Of a stretch of 64,000 nt of DNA, positions 46,801-53,325 are shown piece by piece. Each line of letters starts with the position of its first letter. The first letter of the stretch is position 1. Source of the DNA: UBA6244 sp965140775 (GTDB lineage Bacteria > Bacteroidota > Bacteroidia > Bacteroidales > F082); NCBI GenBank assembly GCA_965140775.1, contig OZ223471.1:1240001-1304000 (forward strand), given 5' to 3'. The notes below the pieces were generated by a model that made no database searches, was not told where the DNA came from, and was given only the letters and a program-made list of their open reading frames with translations. Both the position numbers and the translations under genes were made by a program.

Positions 46801-48750
46801 GTGACCGATGACAACGCGTGTTACTCCACCGACACGGTAGAAGTCTGCGTGTTTGGACAATTGGAAGTAGAAATCACCGCCGATCAGGTTTGTTTGACAC
46901 AGCCCACGACCTTCTATGCCCACTACCTGCCCGAGAACGACAGCGTGGCCAGCTACAGTTGGAACTTCCACGATGGCACCCCACAGGTCATTACCTACCA
47001 CGACAGCATCCAACACACCTTTGCCAACCCCGGGCTTTACAATGTAGAGCTCATGGCCGTGGACACCAATGGATGCTCGGCCTACGCCAGTCTGGAAATC
47101 ACCATAGACTCCCTGCCCACCCCAAGATTTAGCTATGAGGCAGGTGCCTGTGATACCCCCATGCAGTTCACGGATGAATCACTACACGGAGGCAACTTTA
47201 TAGAAACCTGGTACTGGGACTTTGGCGATCCGCTCAGCAGCGAGCCCAACACCTCCACCGAGCAGAACCCCACCCACCTGTATTCACCCAACGACAGCAG
47301 CTACCAGGTCAAGCTCATTGTCACCAACTTTACCGGCTGCACCGACTCCCTCACCCGGACGGTCTATACCAGGGCCTGTCTGATAGCCAACTTCTACGTA
47401 CCCGACACCATCAATTTGTGTGCACTAACAGAAGTATGCTTTGCCGACAGCTCCGTATTTTTGACCCAAAACGGTAACATCACCCAATGGGATTGGGACT
47501 TTGGCGATGGAAATACCGACAGCTACAACAGCTTCCAAAGCCATGCCTGCCATAGTTATCAAGACAACCAGGGCGGTACCTATCAGGTCACCCTGACGGT
47601 TACCGGAGAGATTGGCACCCAAACCTACACCAACACCATCACCAAGGAAGTGCTCATACGTCCCACCCCCATGGCAGCGATCGTCGTTCAGAACAACTGT
47701 CTGGGCGACATCACCTACTTCATGGATGGCAGTGAGACCTATTCAGAGCCCATTACCGCCTGGCGTTGGGACTTTGGCGACACCTCAACCGATGCCGACA
47801 CGGCCATTATCGCCAACCCCACCTACCTGTATCCGGCATACGACAACTACCTCACCGAACTCATTGTAGCCAACCAGTGGGGATGTACAGACACCACTAC
47901 CACGGAGGTGACCATCTTCAAGCCACCCACGGCCGAGTTTAGCTGGGCAGAAACCTGTCAGGGATACTACACCTACTTCACCGATGAAAGCACAGCCGAC
48001 AGTGCACAGATCACTAACTACTTCTGGCATTTTGGCGATCCATACACCATGGACAGCGTGAGTGACCTTCAGAACCCCTACCACATCTACGATTCCATCG
48101 ATAGCTACACGGTAACCATGCAAATCACCGATGCCAACTTCTGCAGGAGCCAAATCAGCCATGAAATCGAGATCTATCCCGTTCCCACGGCTCTTTTCAC
48201 CCTGACCGAAGACTGGGAAGGCAGACAGGGACAGGTGAAGCTGGACAACCTCTCCCTGTGCGATACCATCGACTATTTCTGGAATTTTGACGACACCTAC
48301 ACCACAACGGAAGAAAGTCCCATCCACCAGTACGAGTACGACAGTGATCCAATTTATAACCTGACCCTTGTAGCCACCAACACCTATGGCTGTCCCGACA
48401 CGCTCATTTACCCTTATGAGCTGCTGTTCACGGGGCTGTATGTACCCAATGCCTTTAGTCCTTCGGTGGCGGATGAGACCTTTAACACCTTCAAGCCGGT
48501 GGGTATCAACCTGAGTGAGTACAAGCTGGAAGTATTCTCCGGCTGGGGCAACCTGGTCTTTAGCAGCACCCGTCTTGAGAACGGACAGGTAGCCGAGGGC
48601 TGGGATGGCACCTACGAAGGTCAGCCTTTGCCCACAGGCACTTATATCTGGCGCATCACGGCACGCTTTAGCGATGACAGCTACTGGCGCGGCAGCGACA
48701 ATGGCGACGGCAATTTAGAAACCCACGGAACTGTAACTTTGATCCGATAA
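37825..48750 (+). CDS. giant modular PKD-repeat surface protein with CHU_C (T9SS type B) sorting domain
   Basis: 3641 residues. An N-terminal signal peptide ends near residue 41. Residues about 45-560 are a unique N-terminal region. Then come three repeat classes: 8 Ig-like repeats of about 89 residues (572-1292; each starts ADAGxDxxxC), 5 repeats of about 92 residues (1298-1754; each with DQTICYN and TYQWQSSTDN-like motifs), and about 21 PKD domains (1759-3528; WDFGDG core and PxHxY). The end (3533-3641) is a CHU_C domain (LYVPNAFSPSVADETFNTF; WDGTYEGQPLPTGTYIWRI), the type B export signal. It is probably a secreted or surface adhesin like the SprB class. The next gene is PorP/SprF-like, the usual partner. 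Composition changes sharply inside the gene (see findings). Confidence 0.94.
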   Translation: MNKFLRFSTHNTKLARYLKLSKMLTALFFMVVGLVPNIAMGEGTDELCATVGETHLYLCNDYVNDCGQNRSHFAVYNCNPEDRLFFAIKSTSETVYFGFNWEQYNGSSFSSVVFRIKNSSGNVVYSETAIPSSGTGYIGTLMAARNGPNQVPGTIGGYDAFELTNLPPDNYYIEFNGTKLGNPNYTDNWRIKYIDVTVYDNASSQVKTGRLFSKGWQFIETQTGPPNDPWDKNSSTFYIYSTDQVITSVQFDDLQGRAWLMFCNSNGCDDTGDFTQDRKSVANQQAYFPEYNIFVNPPDQDLFPPTSTLGEIIEPWPVGYTNCNDGSIDFVVNVDKEGFAEVTLDFDPPYTDITVNDNVSAGANTITWDGLDGSGNPVPNNISFGFFVTYINGLTNLPLFDIEGNPNGFRISLIDPPGDVPLVFWDDSNVGGTTNFSGCNSTPPNPGCHAFGDEDNNTMNTWWYTASNSTATVTIVEERGPQLMTFTQTPPQEHCAGSTGIQFSVVPEINTEVYHWSYTGTGVTVTQSPTQAWVVTLDFGTNATPGDLQVYGTNANCTDPGPTASLPITIIPAANADAGDDETTCAGTPILLSTAVVSNQSSIFWTKVTTGADGTFDHTSWQNPTYTPGPADNARGFVVLSVSAFSNAPCSTVATDQMTLTIDPAPTAFAGNDDNLCLGGSYTLGSATTTHSAAQTWSVVTGDGTFDDATALHPEYTPGPGDLIAGTFTLQLAAHPLGLCSTDATDQITVTIQPVPEADAGADAGICDIETYTLTGASVDFNTDQEWTHNGDGSFDDRFAINPTYTPGANDILTGSVILTLTATPIAPCAADAVSTMTLSIQRSATADAGPDATICENDDLQLNGTVEFQNSILWSVPPTADGTFDDPTLVNPIYTPGPTDIANGSVVLTLTAGAVSPCAADAVSSMTLNIQPLAFADAGTDATICEGETYTLPGVEANTASLLWTRTGDGTFSDPTVIDPVYTPGANDILNGSVQLTLTGQPIAPCAAEAISTMTLTIQHPVTASAGPATALICEGSDYPIPGTSEYASQLTWTTTGDGTFSDATIADPIYTPGAGDIAAGSVTMTLTADPIAPCAAPVVSNVVLNIQLACFADAGQDVLSCEDVPYTVLGDAGNYSSFVWSHDGLGTLSNANTLNPTYTPAPGEFNTTVTITLSTTAIPPCADQTDFMELTILEGSYADAGSDEQACVGLPYDFANGSSPPQEFNGTTFLWTKVDPTVDPTGYIVDPTAVVPVYVVGDYDPGVTYPFDIEFNFEVLSAIRCRESDNMILTIEDYQPGAPLTPDQTICYNIVPAQMEVSAPTGGVGTYSYQWQSSTDNVTFTDIPGATALTYLSPTSLLQTTYFKNVQSCDCGSKETPVITVNVWDEFLAGAPAPDEIICYSNQPQLLVADAPTGGDGVYTYQWQSSTDNITFSDITGATTLSYQPPLLTQTTYYRLRQTNTCALVFTPTTTIGVLDEFIPGAVSGDQLICYNTQPAPVSADPPTGGDGNYTYQWQSSTDDITYTDITGATNLSYQPGLLTTPTYYHLNQICICGTVTTASIFVDVHPDYNVGSISGDQTICYNTIPTAILGTAPTGGDGNYTYQWQSSTNNVTFLDIPGATQIDYQSGALTTTTYFRQVQSSGSGCGIENTNTVTVTVYNEFLPGNATGNQTICFNTIPTLPLHGTVPTGADGIYSYQWEKSQAGGPYTPIGGATSLDYSEPNALQTTTNYRLMQTSGCGSIYTNIVTITVNDPPNVVAVSNISSVCVNNEVTFSGFSTDNVTWMWNFGDGTTSTDQNPPPHTYTIFGNYLVTLTVTDVIGCSNADTLMIDVVEPPIVDFSYAIDTCQKIIFTDESIAPAGYFLVDWYWELGDGTTDSGPTFRHQYPAGGVYTVTLTVTSEKDGDFCTNSTSLPVIVPNTPTIYYTWDPEPTCLMDTTFFYGASGTPITDWYWNFDDGHDTTGQYAGHVFDNPGTYDVILYITDTNLCQNSLSQQVTINPIPQVSMQIFDSPTCAQSMTSFQGSADTGIEFWWWDFGDGGISEDQNPVHSYTNGGTYTVTLTATDSAGCSATATGEIIVVPTPTADFSYTMSGCNLFAFTDNSTLPPGYQPYSRLWDFGDGSTSDVPNPVHTYATGGFYDVKLVFTSDSLTYGCSDSITKTVQAPNTPNATFTWAPNPAQAGDNIGFFATSGSTITNWAWDFADGGTATGQNATHTYTNPGDYDVSLTVTDVNGCTFETVIQVHVGGLPPVDFSWDNACENTPIQFTTDASVTDVGAVAIYDWDFGDGTGSNNQDPLHTYVNANMYNVTLTIIDTLGYTNSVTHQVEVMPEPISMFSISSPNCENSETFFEDYSIPLSGYLTTWEWDFGDGNTATINFPDDPDVSHIYPGTGTYTAMLTVTTSDGCQATNSQDVTITPSPIAQIDYDAGCMSGPISFHDVSSENGAGSIIAWQWNFGDPASGSSNQSSQSDPTHLFSGPGTYEVTLSIQSQSNCTDADTIEITITDAPEVDFTFTPACMHEPVSFTITDLTGLDQYFWDFGDGHTSQQPDPENTYDSPGDYQVTLTVQTTDGCTATQTQTVTVNPLPQAGFEYSQPTCVGDTIFFLNLSNSPNGAIVKWEWDFDDGNTETILAPNSGNTSHVYANDQSYDVTLTVTDSDSCQNTVTRTVISVASPVAEFNWEDACFGQPTQFYDLTNNTPDIGSWYWDFGDPLSGNTNTSTYQNPTHVFSSPGDYTVTLIVTNTQGCDDTITHDLSVNPAPDVSFTMSSDTLCANTPVSFAGTSTAQISTWYWDFGDGGYALTQNADYLYNAPGTYTVTLTITDLAGCEASTSEQIVVKDPPLANFSYQNACLGDTTYFTDESYSQLGYIAGWEWDLGDGSTANIQNPTHLYATNDDFQVTLIATDNYGCADTIRQWVKVRTRPIAKIESFVQVCDPAGQVYFFDGSEPGADGSPIQTWEWNLNEGYYSTEIDPEYIYDITDTCYQVTLTVTDDNACYSTDTVEVCVFGQLEVEITADQVCLTQPTTFYAHYLPENDSVASYSWNFHDGTPQVITYHDSIQHTFANPGLYNVELMAVDTNGCSAYASLEITIDSLPTPRFSYEAGACDTPMQFTDESLHGGNFIETWYWDFGDPLSSEPNTSTEQNPTHLYSPNDSSYQVKLIVTNFTGCTDSLTRTVYTRACLIANFYVPDTINLCALTEVCFADSSVFLTQNGNITQWDWDFGDGNTDSYNSFQSHACHSYQDNQGGTYQVTLTVTGEIGTQTYTNTITKEVLIRPTPMAAIVVQNNCLGDITYFMDGSETYSEPITAWRWDFGDTSTDADTAIIANPTYLYPAYDNYLTELIVANQWGCTDTTTTEVTIFKPPTAEFSWAETCQGYYTYFTDESTADSAQITNYFWHFGDPYTMDSVSDLQNPYHIYDSIDSYTVTMQITDANFCRSQISHEIEIYPVPTALFTLTEDWEGRQGQVKLDNLSLCDTIDYFWNFDDTYTTTEESPIHQYEYDSDPIYNLTLVATNTYGCPDTLIYPYELLFTGLYVPNAFSPSVADETFNTFKPVGINLSEYKLEVFSGWGNLVFSSTRLENGQVAEGWDGTYEGQPLPTGTYIWRITARFSDDSYWRGSDNGDGNLETHGTVTLIR
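39547..41700 (+). repeat. 8 in-frame Ig-like repeats of about 267 bp
   Basis: Repeat starts lie near 39547, 39820, 40095, 40360, 40627, 40890, 41160 and 41417. Each encodes an ADAGxDxxxC start, a middle WTxxGDGTFxD, a P-x-Y-TPG turn and a final AP/PC-x3-D-x-MTLTI strand. Copies 3 to 6 are closest to each other at DNA level. Confidence 0.85.
41716..43086 (+). repeat. 5 in-frame repeats of about 275 bp
   Basis: Copies start near 41719, 41999, 42271, 42544 and 42829. Each encodes a G-x3-GDQ-x-ICYN start, an APTGGDGNYTYQWQSSTDN core and a TTYFRQVQS-like strand. Copies 2-4 are close at DNA level, so recombination between them could change copy number. Confidence 0.85.
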
Positions 48751-48762
48751 ATCGATCCCAAC

Positions 48763-49890
48763 ATGAAAAAAGAAAACACCACCAAATCGACATTCGGAAT
48801 GAACCATCTGAACCTCAACCTAAGCCTGAGCCTGAGCCTCAGCCTACTTTTTCTGAGCATCTTGTTTCTACCCCAAAGGCTCCATTCCCAGGACGTGGAC
48901 TTTGCCCAGTATTACAACAACCCCACCTATTACAATCCTGCCAACGTGGGTTTGACCCAGGGGTTGAAAGTAAGGTTGAACTACAAAAAACAGTGGACCG
49001 GCCTTCAGGGCAACTACCACACCTACAGCTTTAGTGCCGACGTGGCCGAGCGCAGTCTGCCCGGAGCCGGAGGAATTGGCGTGATCGCCTCCCAAACCCT
49101 GGAAGGGGTGGGCATGTTAAAGACCAACACCTTTGGCTTCTTGCCCTCGGTACGCATTCCCGTGGCCCACAACATGATCTTCCAACTGGGGGCACTGGCC
49201 TCGGTGGTTACGCAGAGTCTGAACTGGGACAACCTGGTGTTTGAAGACCAGCTGGATCCCAGGTGGGGCAACATCGGGCCGAGCACCTTTGCCGGTGCTG
49301 CCCGCGACAAGGTGAGCTTCCCCGACTTCAGCTTTGGAGGTATCTTCCAATGGCAGGGCAGGGACGTGGATGGCAAGCTGGGCGTGGCCGTGCACCACAT
49401 CACCGAGCCCAACCAAAGCTTTTTTGACGTGGACGCTGCCCTTCCCCGAAAGTTCGTGTACAACCTGGACTTTGTCATCACCATGGGTCAGGAGCAGGGC
49501 TACTACCAGAAAAAGCAAGGCTTTAAGCTCAATCCGGGCGTGATGGTAGAACACCAGCGCAACATGTTTTTGTACACTTTGGGCACCAACGTGTACATGC
49601 AACATGTGTATTTGGGTTTGTGGTACAAAAACCAGACCCTGGAATACGACGAGTTCAGCAGTTTCGACGTGATGCTGGGATTGAACATCCCCTTCACGGA
49701 GCAATACCGCATGAAACTCATGTACAGCTACGAGGTGAACATCAACGCCCGCCAGAGCTTCACCGGCCCCAGCCACGAAATCAGCCTGATCTTCGAGCTG
49801 GACGACATCGGCCTGATAAACAAAGACAAGAACTCCTTCATGTCGCCACGGCCACGGAGTTATAGTCCGATTGAGTGTTCGCCGTTTTAG
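48763..49890 (+). CDS. PorP/SprF-family T9SS-associated outer-membrane protein
   Basis: 375 residues. Signal peptide at about 1-42, with an unusual Leu-Ser repeat core, ends RLHSQ. The mature start DVDFAQYYNNPTYYNPANVG is the family hallmark, followed by beta-strand-rich sequence to residue 350 and a short polar tail. SprF proteins are needed to export or attach the neighbouring CHU_C adhesin. It starts 12 bases after the adhesin stop and has the same C-rich codon use, so the two are one functional unit. Confidence 0.94.
   Translation: MKKENTTKSTFGMNHLNLNLSLSLSLSLLFLSILFLPQRLHSQDVDFAQYYNNPTYYNPANVGLTQGLKVRLNYKKQWTGLQGNYHTYSFSADVAERSLPGAGGIGVIASQTLEGVGMLKTNTFGFLPSVRIPVAHNMIFQLGALASVVTQSLNWDNLVFEDQLDPRWGNIGPSTFAGAARDKVSFPDFSFGGIFQWQGRDVDGKLGVAVHHITEPNQSFFDVDAALPRKFVYNLDFVITMGQEQGYYQKKQGFKLNPGVMVEHQRNMFLYTLGTNVYMQHVYLGLWYKNQTLEYDEFSSFDVMLGLNIPFTEQYRMKLMYSYEVNINARQSFTGPSHEISLIFELDDIGLINKDKNSFMSPRPRSYSPIECSPF
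48811..48846 (+). repeat. six hexanucleotide units in the PorP-like signal peptide
   Basis: Six consecutive 6-base units of the form AxCCTn (AGCCTG-like, the last four AGCCTG/AGCCTG/AGCCTC/AGCCTA) encode alternating Asn/Ser and Leu in the hydrophobic core of the signal peptide. Slippage would add or remove two residues without a frameshift. Confidence 0.7.
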
Positions 49891-50608
49891 GTTATTTTAC
49901 AATATTCTGGAGAAACAACAATTGTTGGGATTTGTTCAAAGAGTTGTGAGAGAAGTTTCAAATCTCCAATAAACCGGTTCGAAAATTGTCCCGCTTGGAC
50001 TACCCAAGGGGACAACATTGAAAAACCAGTATTGTTCCCTTGTTCTTTTTGGCGCAAAGCCTTGCTATATCTGATTATCAGCAGTGATCAAAAAACAAAT
50101 TGACGGAAAAAGTTTTTCTTGTTAGATTTCTGTCATTTGCAAGGATCGGGAAAGACCTTTGCCCCTGAATTCAAGGCCAATGTGACACCTGTACCAGTCA
50201 AAGTTCTGCCAACCAGTAAGGAATAACCTAGACGAATTCATCCCACCTAAAAAATCCACTCACAGTGAGCTACTTATAAGTAATTGTATTACATTTGAGC
50301 TACCAAAAATCTACAAACAACTAATAAGACCTATCCCGTGAATCCGTACCCTAAGCAAAGTGTCAGCAGATATCTGGTTTTGATGGATGTGTTTCCAGAT
50401 AATTGTTTAACCAAAACGACAAAAATTGACAACAGAAAATGTTGTTCTAACGTTTATAAACATTAATAAATAGATAAATGCCTACATGTCAAACGAAATG
50501 TCAAATAGACCTGTTCTTGTGAATAATGGAATGAGTTGGGTTTATTCCCTCGTTGTACATCACCGTAAAGAAAGCCAACCAGATACAAACTCCTAATTGA
50601 TTAAAAGA
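49891..50608. other. AT-rich intergenic region before the metallo-beta-lactamase
   Basis: About 720 bases without a gene. It marks the change from C-rich adhesin DNA to the AT-rich island and carries copy A of the 143-bp direct repeat. A short frame starting GTG at 50338 (about 42 codons) lies inside the repeat, but its counterpart in copy B ends earlier, so I do not call a gene. No TAnnTTTG box was found close to the lactamase start. Confidence 0.5.
50249..50391 (+). repeat. 143-bp direct repeat, copy A
   Basis: Aligns without gaps to 53326-53468 with about 17 mismatches counted by eye (roughly 88 percent identity). A weaker similarity continues upstream (GTGACACCTGTACC at about 50182-50195). 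This copy precedes the metallo-beta-lactamase. Confidence 0.8.
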
Positions 50609-51361
50609 ATGACAAAAAGAAAAGTTTTAATATTGTTAATTGGATTAATGGGAATGACTTTACTACACGCCCAGACTGGAAGGAAAATAATGGTTGGCGA
50701 TGATATTCAGTTAGTTCAACTTCAAGATTCAATTTTCATTCATACATCATGGTACCAGACAGAACATTTTGGTAAAGTTCCTGCAAATGGATTAATCATA
50801 TTAAGAAATGGACAAGCTGTTATGATTGATACTCCTTGGGACAACGAGATGACAAAGCAATTGACTGAATTTATTGAAGATTCACTAAATGTCCGGTTGG
50901 TAAAATTTATTGCTGGTCATTTTCATGAAGACTGTATTGGCGGATTGGAGTATCTACAAAAGAGAAACATCGAAACAATTGCCAATAGCATAACAATAAC
51001 AAAATGCAAAGAGGATAATCTCCCAGTTCCCTCGACTTCATTCACGGATTCATTAATAATTGATTTTAGCGGACTAAAAATTGAGTGCAGATTTTTTGGG
51101 GGCGGACATACATTTGACAATATCACTGTCTGGATTCCTGAGAAGCGAATTTTATTTGGAGGTTGTCTTATTAAATCTTCTGACTCTGATAATTTGGGTT
51201 ATATTGGAGATGCGGTTATGGATGACTGGGATTTAACAGTAAAAAAAGTCATGGAAAAATACAGAAATATTAAAACAGTTGTTCCCGGACATGGCAACTT
51301 TGGAGGTGCAGAGTTGTTAAATCATACAGTTGAATTAGTTGAAAGACAGAGACTAGAATAA
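50609..51361 (+). CDS. subclass B1 metallo-beta-lactamase
   Basis: 250 residues from the ATG at 50609 (a TTG 12 bases earlier is not needed). Signal peptide at about 1-21 (ends LLHAQ), so it is periplasmic. All B1 zinc ligands are in place: His104, His106 and Asp108 in GHFHEDCIGG; His167 in GGGHTFDNITVW; Cys186 in LFGGCLIKS; His228 in VVPGHGNFGG. Overall similarity to Bacteroides CcrA/CfiA-type B1 enzymes is evident (for example DCIGGLEYLQ). It should hydrolyse beta-lactams including carbapenems; activity is inference. It sits in an AT-rich island unlike the flanking chromosome. Confidence 0.93.
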   Translation: MTKRKVLILLIGLMGMTLLHAQTGRKIMVGDDIQLVQLQDSIFIHTSWYQTEHFGKVPANGLIILRNGQAVMIDTPWDNEMTKQLTEFIEDSLNVRLVKFIAGHFHEDCIGGLEYLQKRNIETIANSITITKCKEDNLPVPSTSFTDSLIIDFSGLKIECRFFGGGHTFDNITVWIPEKRILFGGCLIKSSDSDNLGYIGDAVMDDWDLTVKKVMEKYRNIKTVVPGHGNFGGAELLNHTVELVERQRLE

Positions 51362-51502
51362 ATCACAAACGCACAAAAATGTATATTCAAAATAGGCGAA
51401 ATCGTAGTAAATTCAACGGTTGTAGCTTGCTTCAACTTTGGTGTAACTTGATAGGAAATCGCCCGAAATCGGCAACTTTTCTTGCCGCAAAACGTTATAA
51501 GC
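51362..51502. repeat. palindromic intergenic element 1 (attC-like)
   Basis: Between the lactamase and the next gene. It has the segment GTATATnnAAAATAGGCGAAA shared with element 2, arms AGGCGA (51394-51399) and TCGCC near 51459-51463, a hairpin CGGCAA / TTGCCG (51470-51475, 51482-51487), and ends with the core GTTATAAGC (51494-51502). The layout resembles integron attC sites, but no integrase is visible. Confidence 0.5.
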
Positions 51503-51508
51503 AACTTT
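51494..51508 (+). repeat. left boundary inverted repeat of cassette-like unit
   Basis: GTTATAAGCAACTTT; its reverse complement matches AAAGCTGCTTATAAC at 52212-52226 in 14 of 15 positions. The pair brackets the 230-residue gene exactly. Confidence 0.7.
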
Positions 51509-51519
51509 AGAAAAACGAT

Positions 51520-52212
51520 ATGAGATTAATAATAATACTAGTAGTAATCATTCCTCTATTCTCTTTTAGTCAGAATTGTGATGATTGTAATATTGATTAC
51601 CGAATTATAAGTAATAATGGCTGTTACACTTCAATTAAACAGGTTGATAAAAATGAGATCGAACTATATAAGTCATATTGCAATGAAGCAAACTATTATA
51701 AACCATCTGACTTTATAAAGATTAATAATAGTGACTCATTAGAAAAAGTACTTTACAAAAGGTACCCCCTGAACTTTAAAAAGACCGACAATGGCTTTGA
51801 ATTTATTGATCTGAATGACAAAAGGATCAAGTTTCAAGTAATCAGGATGAAAGATTACAAGTCAAATCAAGACTACGAGATTAGAGCAATTATTAAAGAG
51901 TATATAATTATCTATGTATCAGGTTATGAATGGTCCCAATTTGAGTTAATTGACACTAAAAGATTTATTCAATATTCACTTCCTGGAGAACCGGTTTTTA
52001 TTAATCCTGAATTGTTATATGGCTATTCGGGTTATGGCGGAGATAGTCAGATTAAATTTATTGACACGAAAAATAACAAAGACGTTTATCTAATATTTCA
52101 AGAATCGATCTCCAATGTAGGGCATAGCAGTAACCTTTCAATGGGTACTTTACTCGAATTTAATAATACAAATTGCCAAGACACTTTATACTTTAATATA
52201 GTTAATCATTAA
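51520..52212 (+). CDS. exported hypothetical protein in a cassette-like unit
   Basis: 230 residues. Signal peptide at about 1-17 (ends FSFSQ), then NCDDCNIDYRII with paired Cys that may form a disulfide. The remainder is beta-rich with many Tyr, Asn and Ile. No family is recognised. The coding sequence is strongly AT-rich, unlike the chromosome. It lies alone between matching inverted repeats (51494-51508 and 52212-52226), the last two bases of one repeat touching the stop region. Confidence 0.8.
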   Translation: MRLIIILVVIIPLFSFSQNCDDCNIDYRIISNNGCYTSIKQVDKNEIELYKSYCNEANYYKPSDFIKINNSDSLEKVLYKRYPLNFKKTDNGFEFIDLNDKRIKFQVIRMKDYKSNQDYEIRAIIKEYIIIYVSGYEWSQFELIDTKRFIQYSLPGEPVFINPELLYGYSGYGGDSQIKFIDTKNNKDVYLIFQESISNVGHSSNLSMGTLLEFNNTNCQDTLYFNIVNH

Positions 52213-52226
52213 AAGCTGCTTATAAC
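52212..52226 (+). repeat. right boundary inverted repeat of cassette-like unit
   Basis: AAAGCTGCTTATAAC, the inverted partner of 51494-51508. It starts element 2, as the R'' box does in an integron attC site. Confidence 0.7.
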
Positions 52227-52357
52227 ATAAGATGTATATAAAAAATAGGCGAAACAGTTGTGAGTTCAAGGCTTTTGGCTCGTATCATACTTTGTGCTAA
52301 ACCGAAAGTTTAGTGCTTCGTAATCGCCTACTTTTCATATACTAAACATTATGCACC
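52218..52357. repeat. palindromic intergenic element 2 (attC-like)
   Basis: Outer arms TATAAAAAATAGGCGA (52237-52252) and TCGCCTACTTTTCATA (52324-52339) pair in 14 of 16 positions. An inner hairpin CTAAAC / GTTTAG (52297-52302, 52308-52313) has a 5-base loop. The element begins GCTTATAAC and ends near ATTATGCACC (52348-52357). Confidence 0.6.
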
Positions 52358-52401
52358 ATTTAAAATGTGACTTTAACCGATTATCATAATTAATAAAACG
52401 T

Positions 52402-52707
52402 ATGAACAACTTAAATAAAACAAATTGGAATTTAATAACTGGACTGATAATCATAATTGTCAATCTTTATTGGATTTGGGACAATTTATATTTAATGTAT
52501 TTATATTATTATTCGGGGATGCTATTTATGCTTATGTATCCAGACTGGTTATTAATTTTAAATGCAATTTTTGGAATGATCGGACTTTTAATTGGCACGA
52601 AAGTGATCAGAAAAATAATGAAAATGAGTATTTTAGTTTCAATTGTAAATTGTAGAGGACAGAAAGATTTGTCTTTGATAGTCCGCCGCAATTCATCTGT
52701 GTCCTGA
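52402..52707 (+). CDS. small membrane protein, C-terminus possibly chimeric
   Basis: 101 residues with two or three membrane segments (about 12-30, 32-50 and 50-68; ITGLIIIIVNLYWIWDN, LLILNAIFGMIGLLIGTKV). After residue about 77 the sequence becomes basic and compositionally different (NCRGQKDLSLIVRRNSSVS), and the DNA is less AT-rich from about 52650. That suggests the original 3' end has been replaced by unrelated DNA. No family is recognised. Confidence 0.55.
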   Translation: MNNLNKTNWNLITGLIIIIVNLYWIWDNLYLMYLYYYSGMLFMLMYPDWLLILNAIFGMIGLLIGTKVIRKIMKMSILVSIVNCRGQKDLSLIVRRNSSVS

Positions 52708-52737
52708 CAGACAGGAAGTTGCTAAGCGAAATATGTG

Positions 52738-53124
52738 ATGAAAAGTAAATTATTTAATCTCCTTCTAATTATCACCTCACTTGCAGGTTATCTAGAGTGG
52801 GGTGGAAATAGACATTCATTTCTTTTTCACATTGAAGTTGAGTTTTTTTCAAAAGTATTTATTGACCCAGTTTCTATTCTTCATCCATTTACAGTATTAC
52901 CTCTGCTGGGTCAAATAGTATTGTTGTTTACTTTATTTCAAAAGAATCCAAGTAAACCACTGACATATATTGGCATAACTTGTTTGGGTGTTTTACTGAT
53001 GTTTATGTTTGTTATCGGAATATTGAGTTTAAACTTTAAAATACTTATATCCACAATTCCCTTTCTAATCGTCTCGGCTTTAACTATCAGACATTACAAA
53101 AAAATGCAAAGAGGAGAAAGTTGA
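52738..53124 (+). CDS. small four-helix membrane protein
   Basis: 128 residues from the ATG at 52738 (a GTG directly upstream is in frame). Four hydrophobic segments lie at about 7-20, 50-66, 75-95 and 100-117, with a basic C-terminus HYKKMQRGES. An EWGGNRHSF motif follows the first helix. I do not recognise a family. It begins 30 bases after the preceding membrane protein, and its AT-rich codons fit the island. Confidence 0.7.
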   Translation: MKSKLFNLLLIITSLAGYLEWGGNRHSFLFHIEVEFFSKVFIDPVSILHPFTVLPLLGQIVLLFTLFQKNPSKPLTYIGITCLGVLLMFMFVIGILSLNFKILISTIPFLIVSALTIRHYKKMQRGES

Positions 53125-53173
53125 ACTCATGATCATCAGAGCAAATGTAGGGTTGTAGATAAACCGCTCCGTC

Positions 53174-53240
53174 TTGTGCCACTTATACAGGATTCGTTGT
53201 GTCACCTGTACCGATTGATGTTGTGCCACTCATACCGTAG
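53174..53240. repeat. three degenerate direct repeats with 23-24 bp period
   Basis: Units start at 53174, 53197 and 53221 and share TTGTGyCACyyrTACmG. Multiple short terminal repeats are a property of some insertion-sequence ends. No transposase gene is near. Confidence 0.5.
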
Positions 53241-53325
53241 CGAAGTCCCCGCACTTCCGCATGCCGGACTTTTTGATACGCTTGCTTCCACTATCGTGGA
53301 GCAATTTCCATAGATACAACAGCAG

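Noticed and set aside
45787..47016. 409-codon open frame on the minus strand inside the adhesin gene (with others such as 42169-42750 and 44011-44562)
   Set aside because: Produced by the strongly biased C-rich codons of the sense gene. The translations are Gly/Val-rich with no family motifs, and the sense strand encodes clear PKD repeats.
50338..50466. Short GTG-initiated frame in repeat copy A
   Set aside because: In copy B the equivalent frame stops earlier and all inspected differences change amino acids, giving no sign of protein selection.
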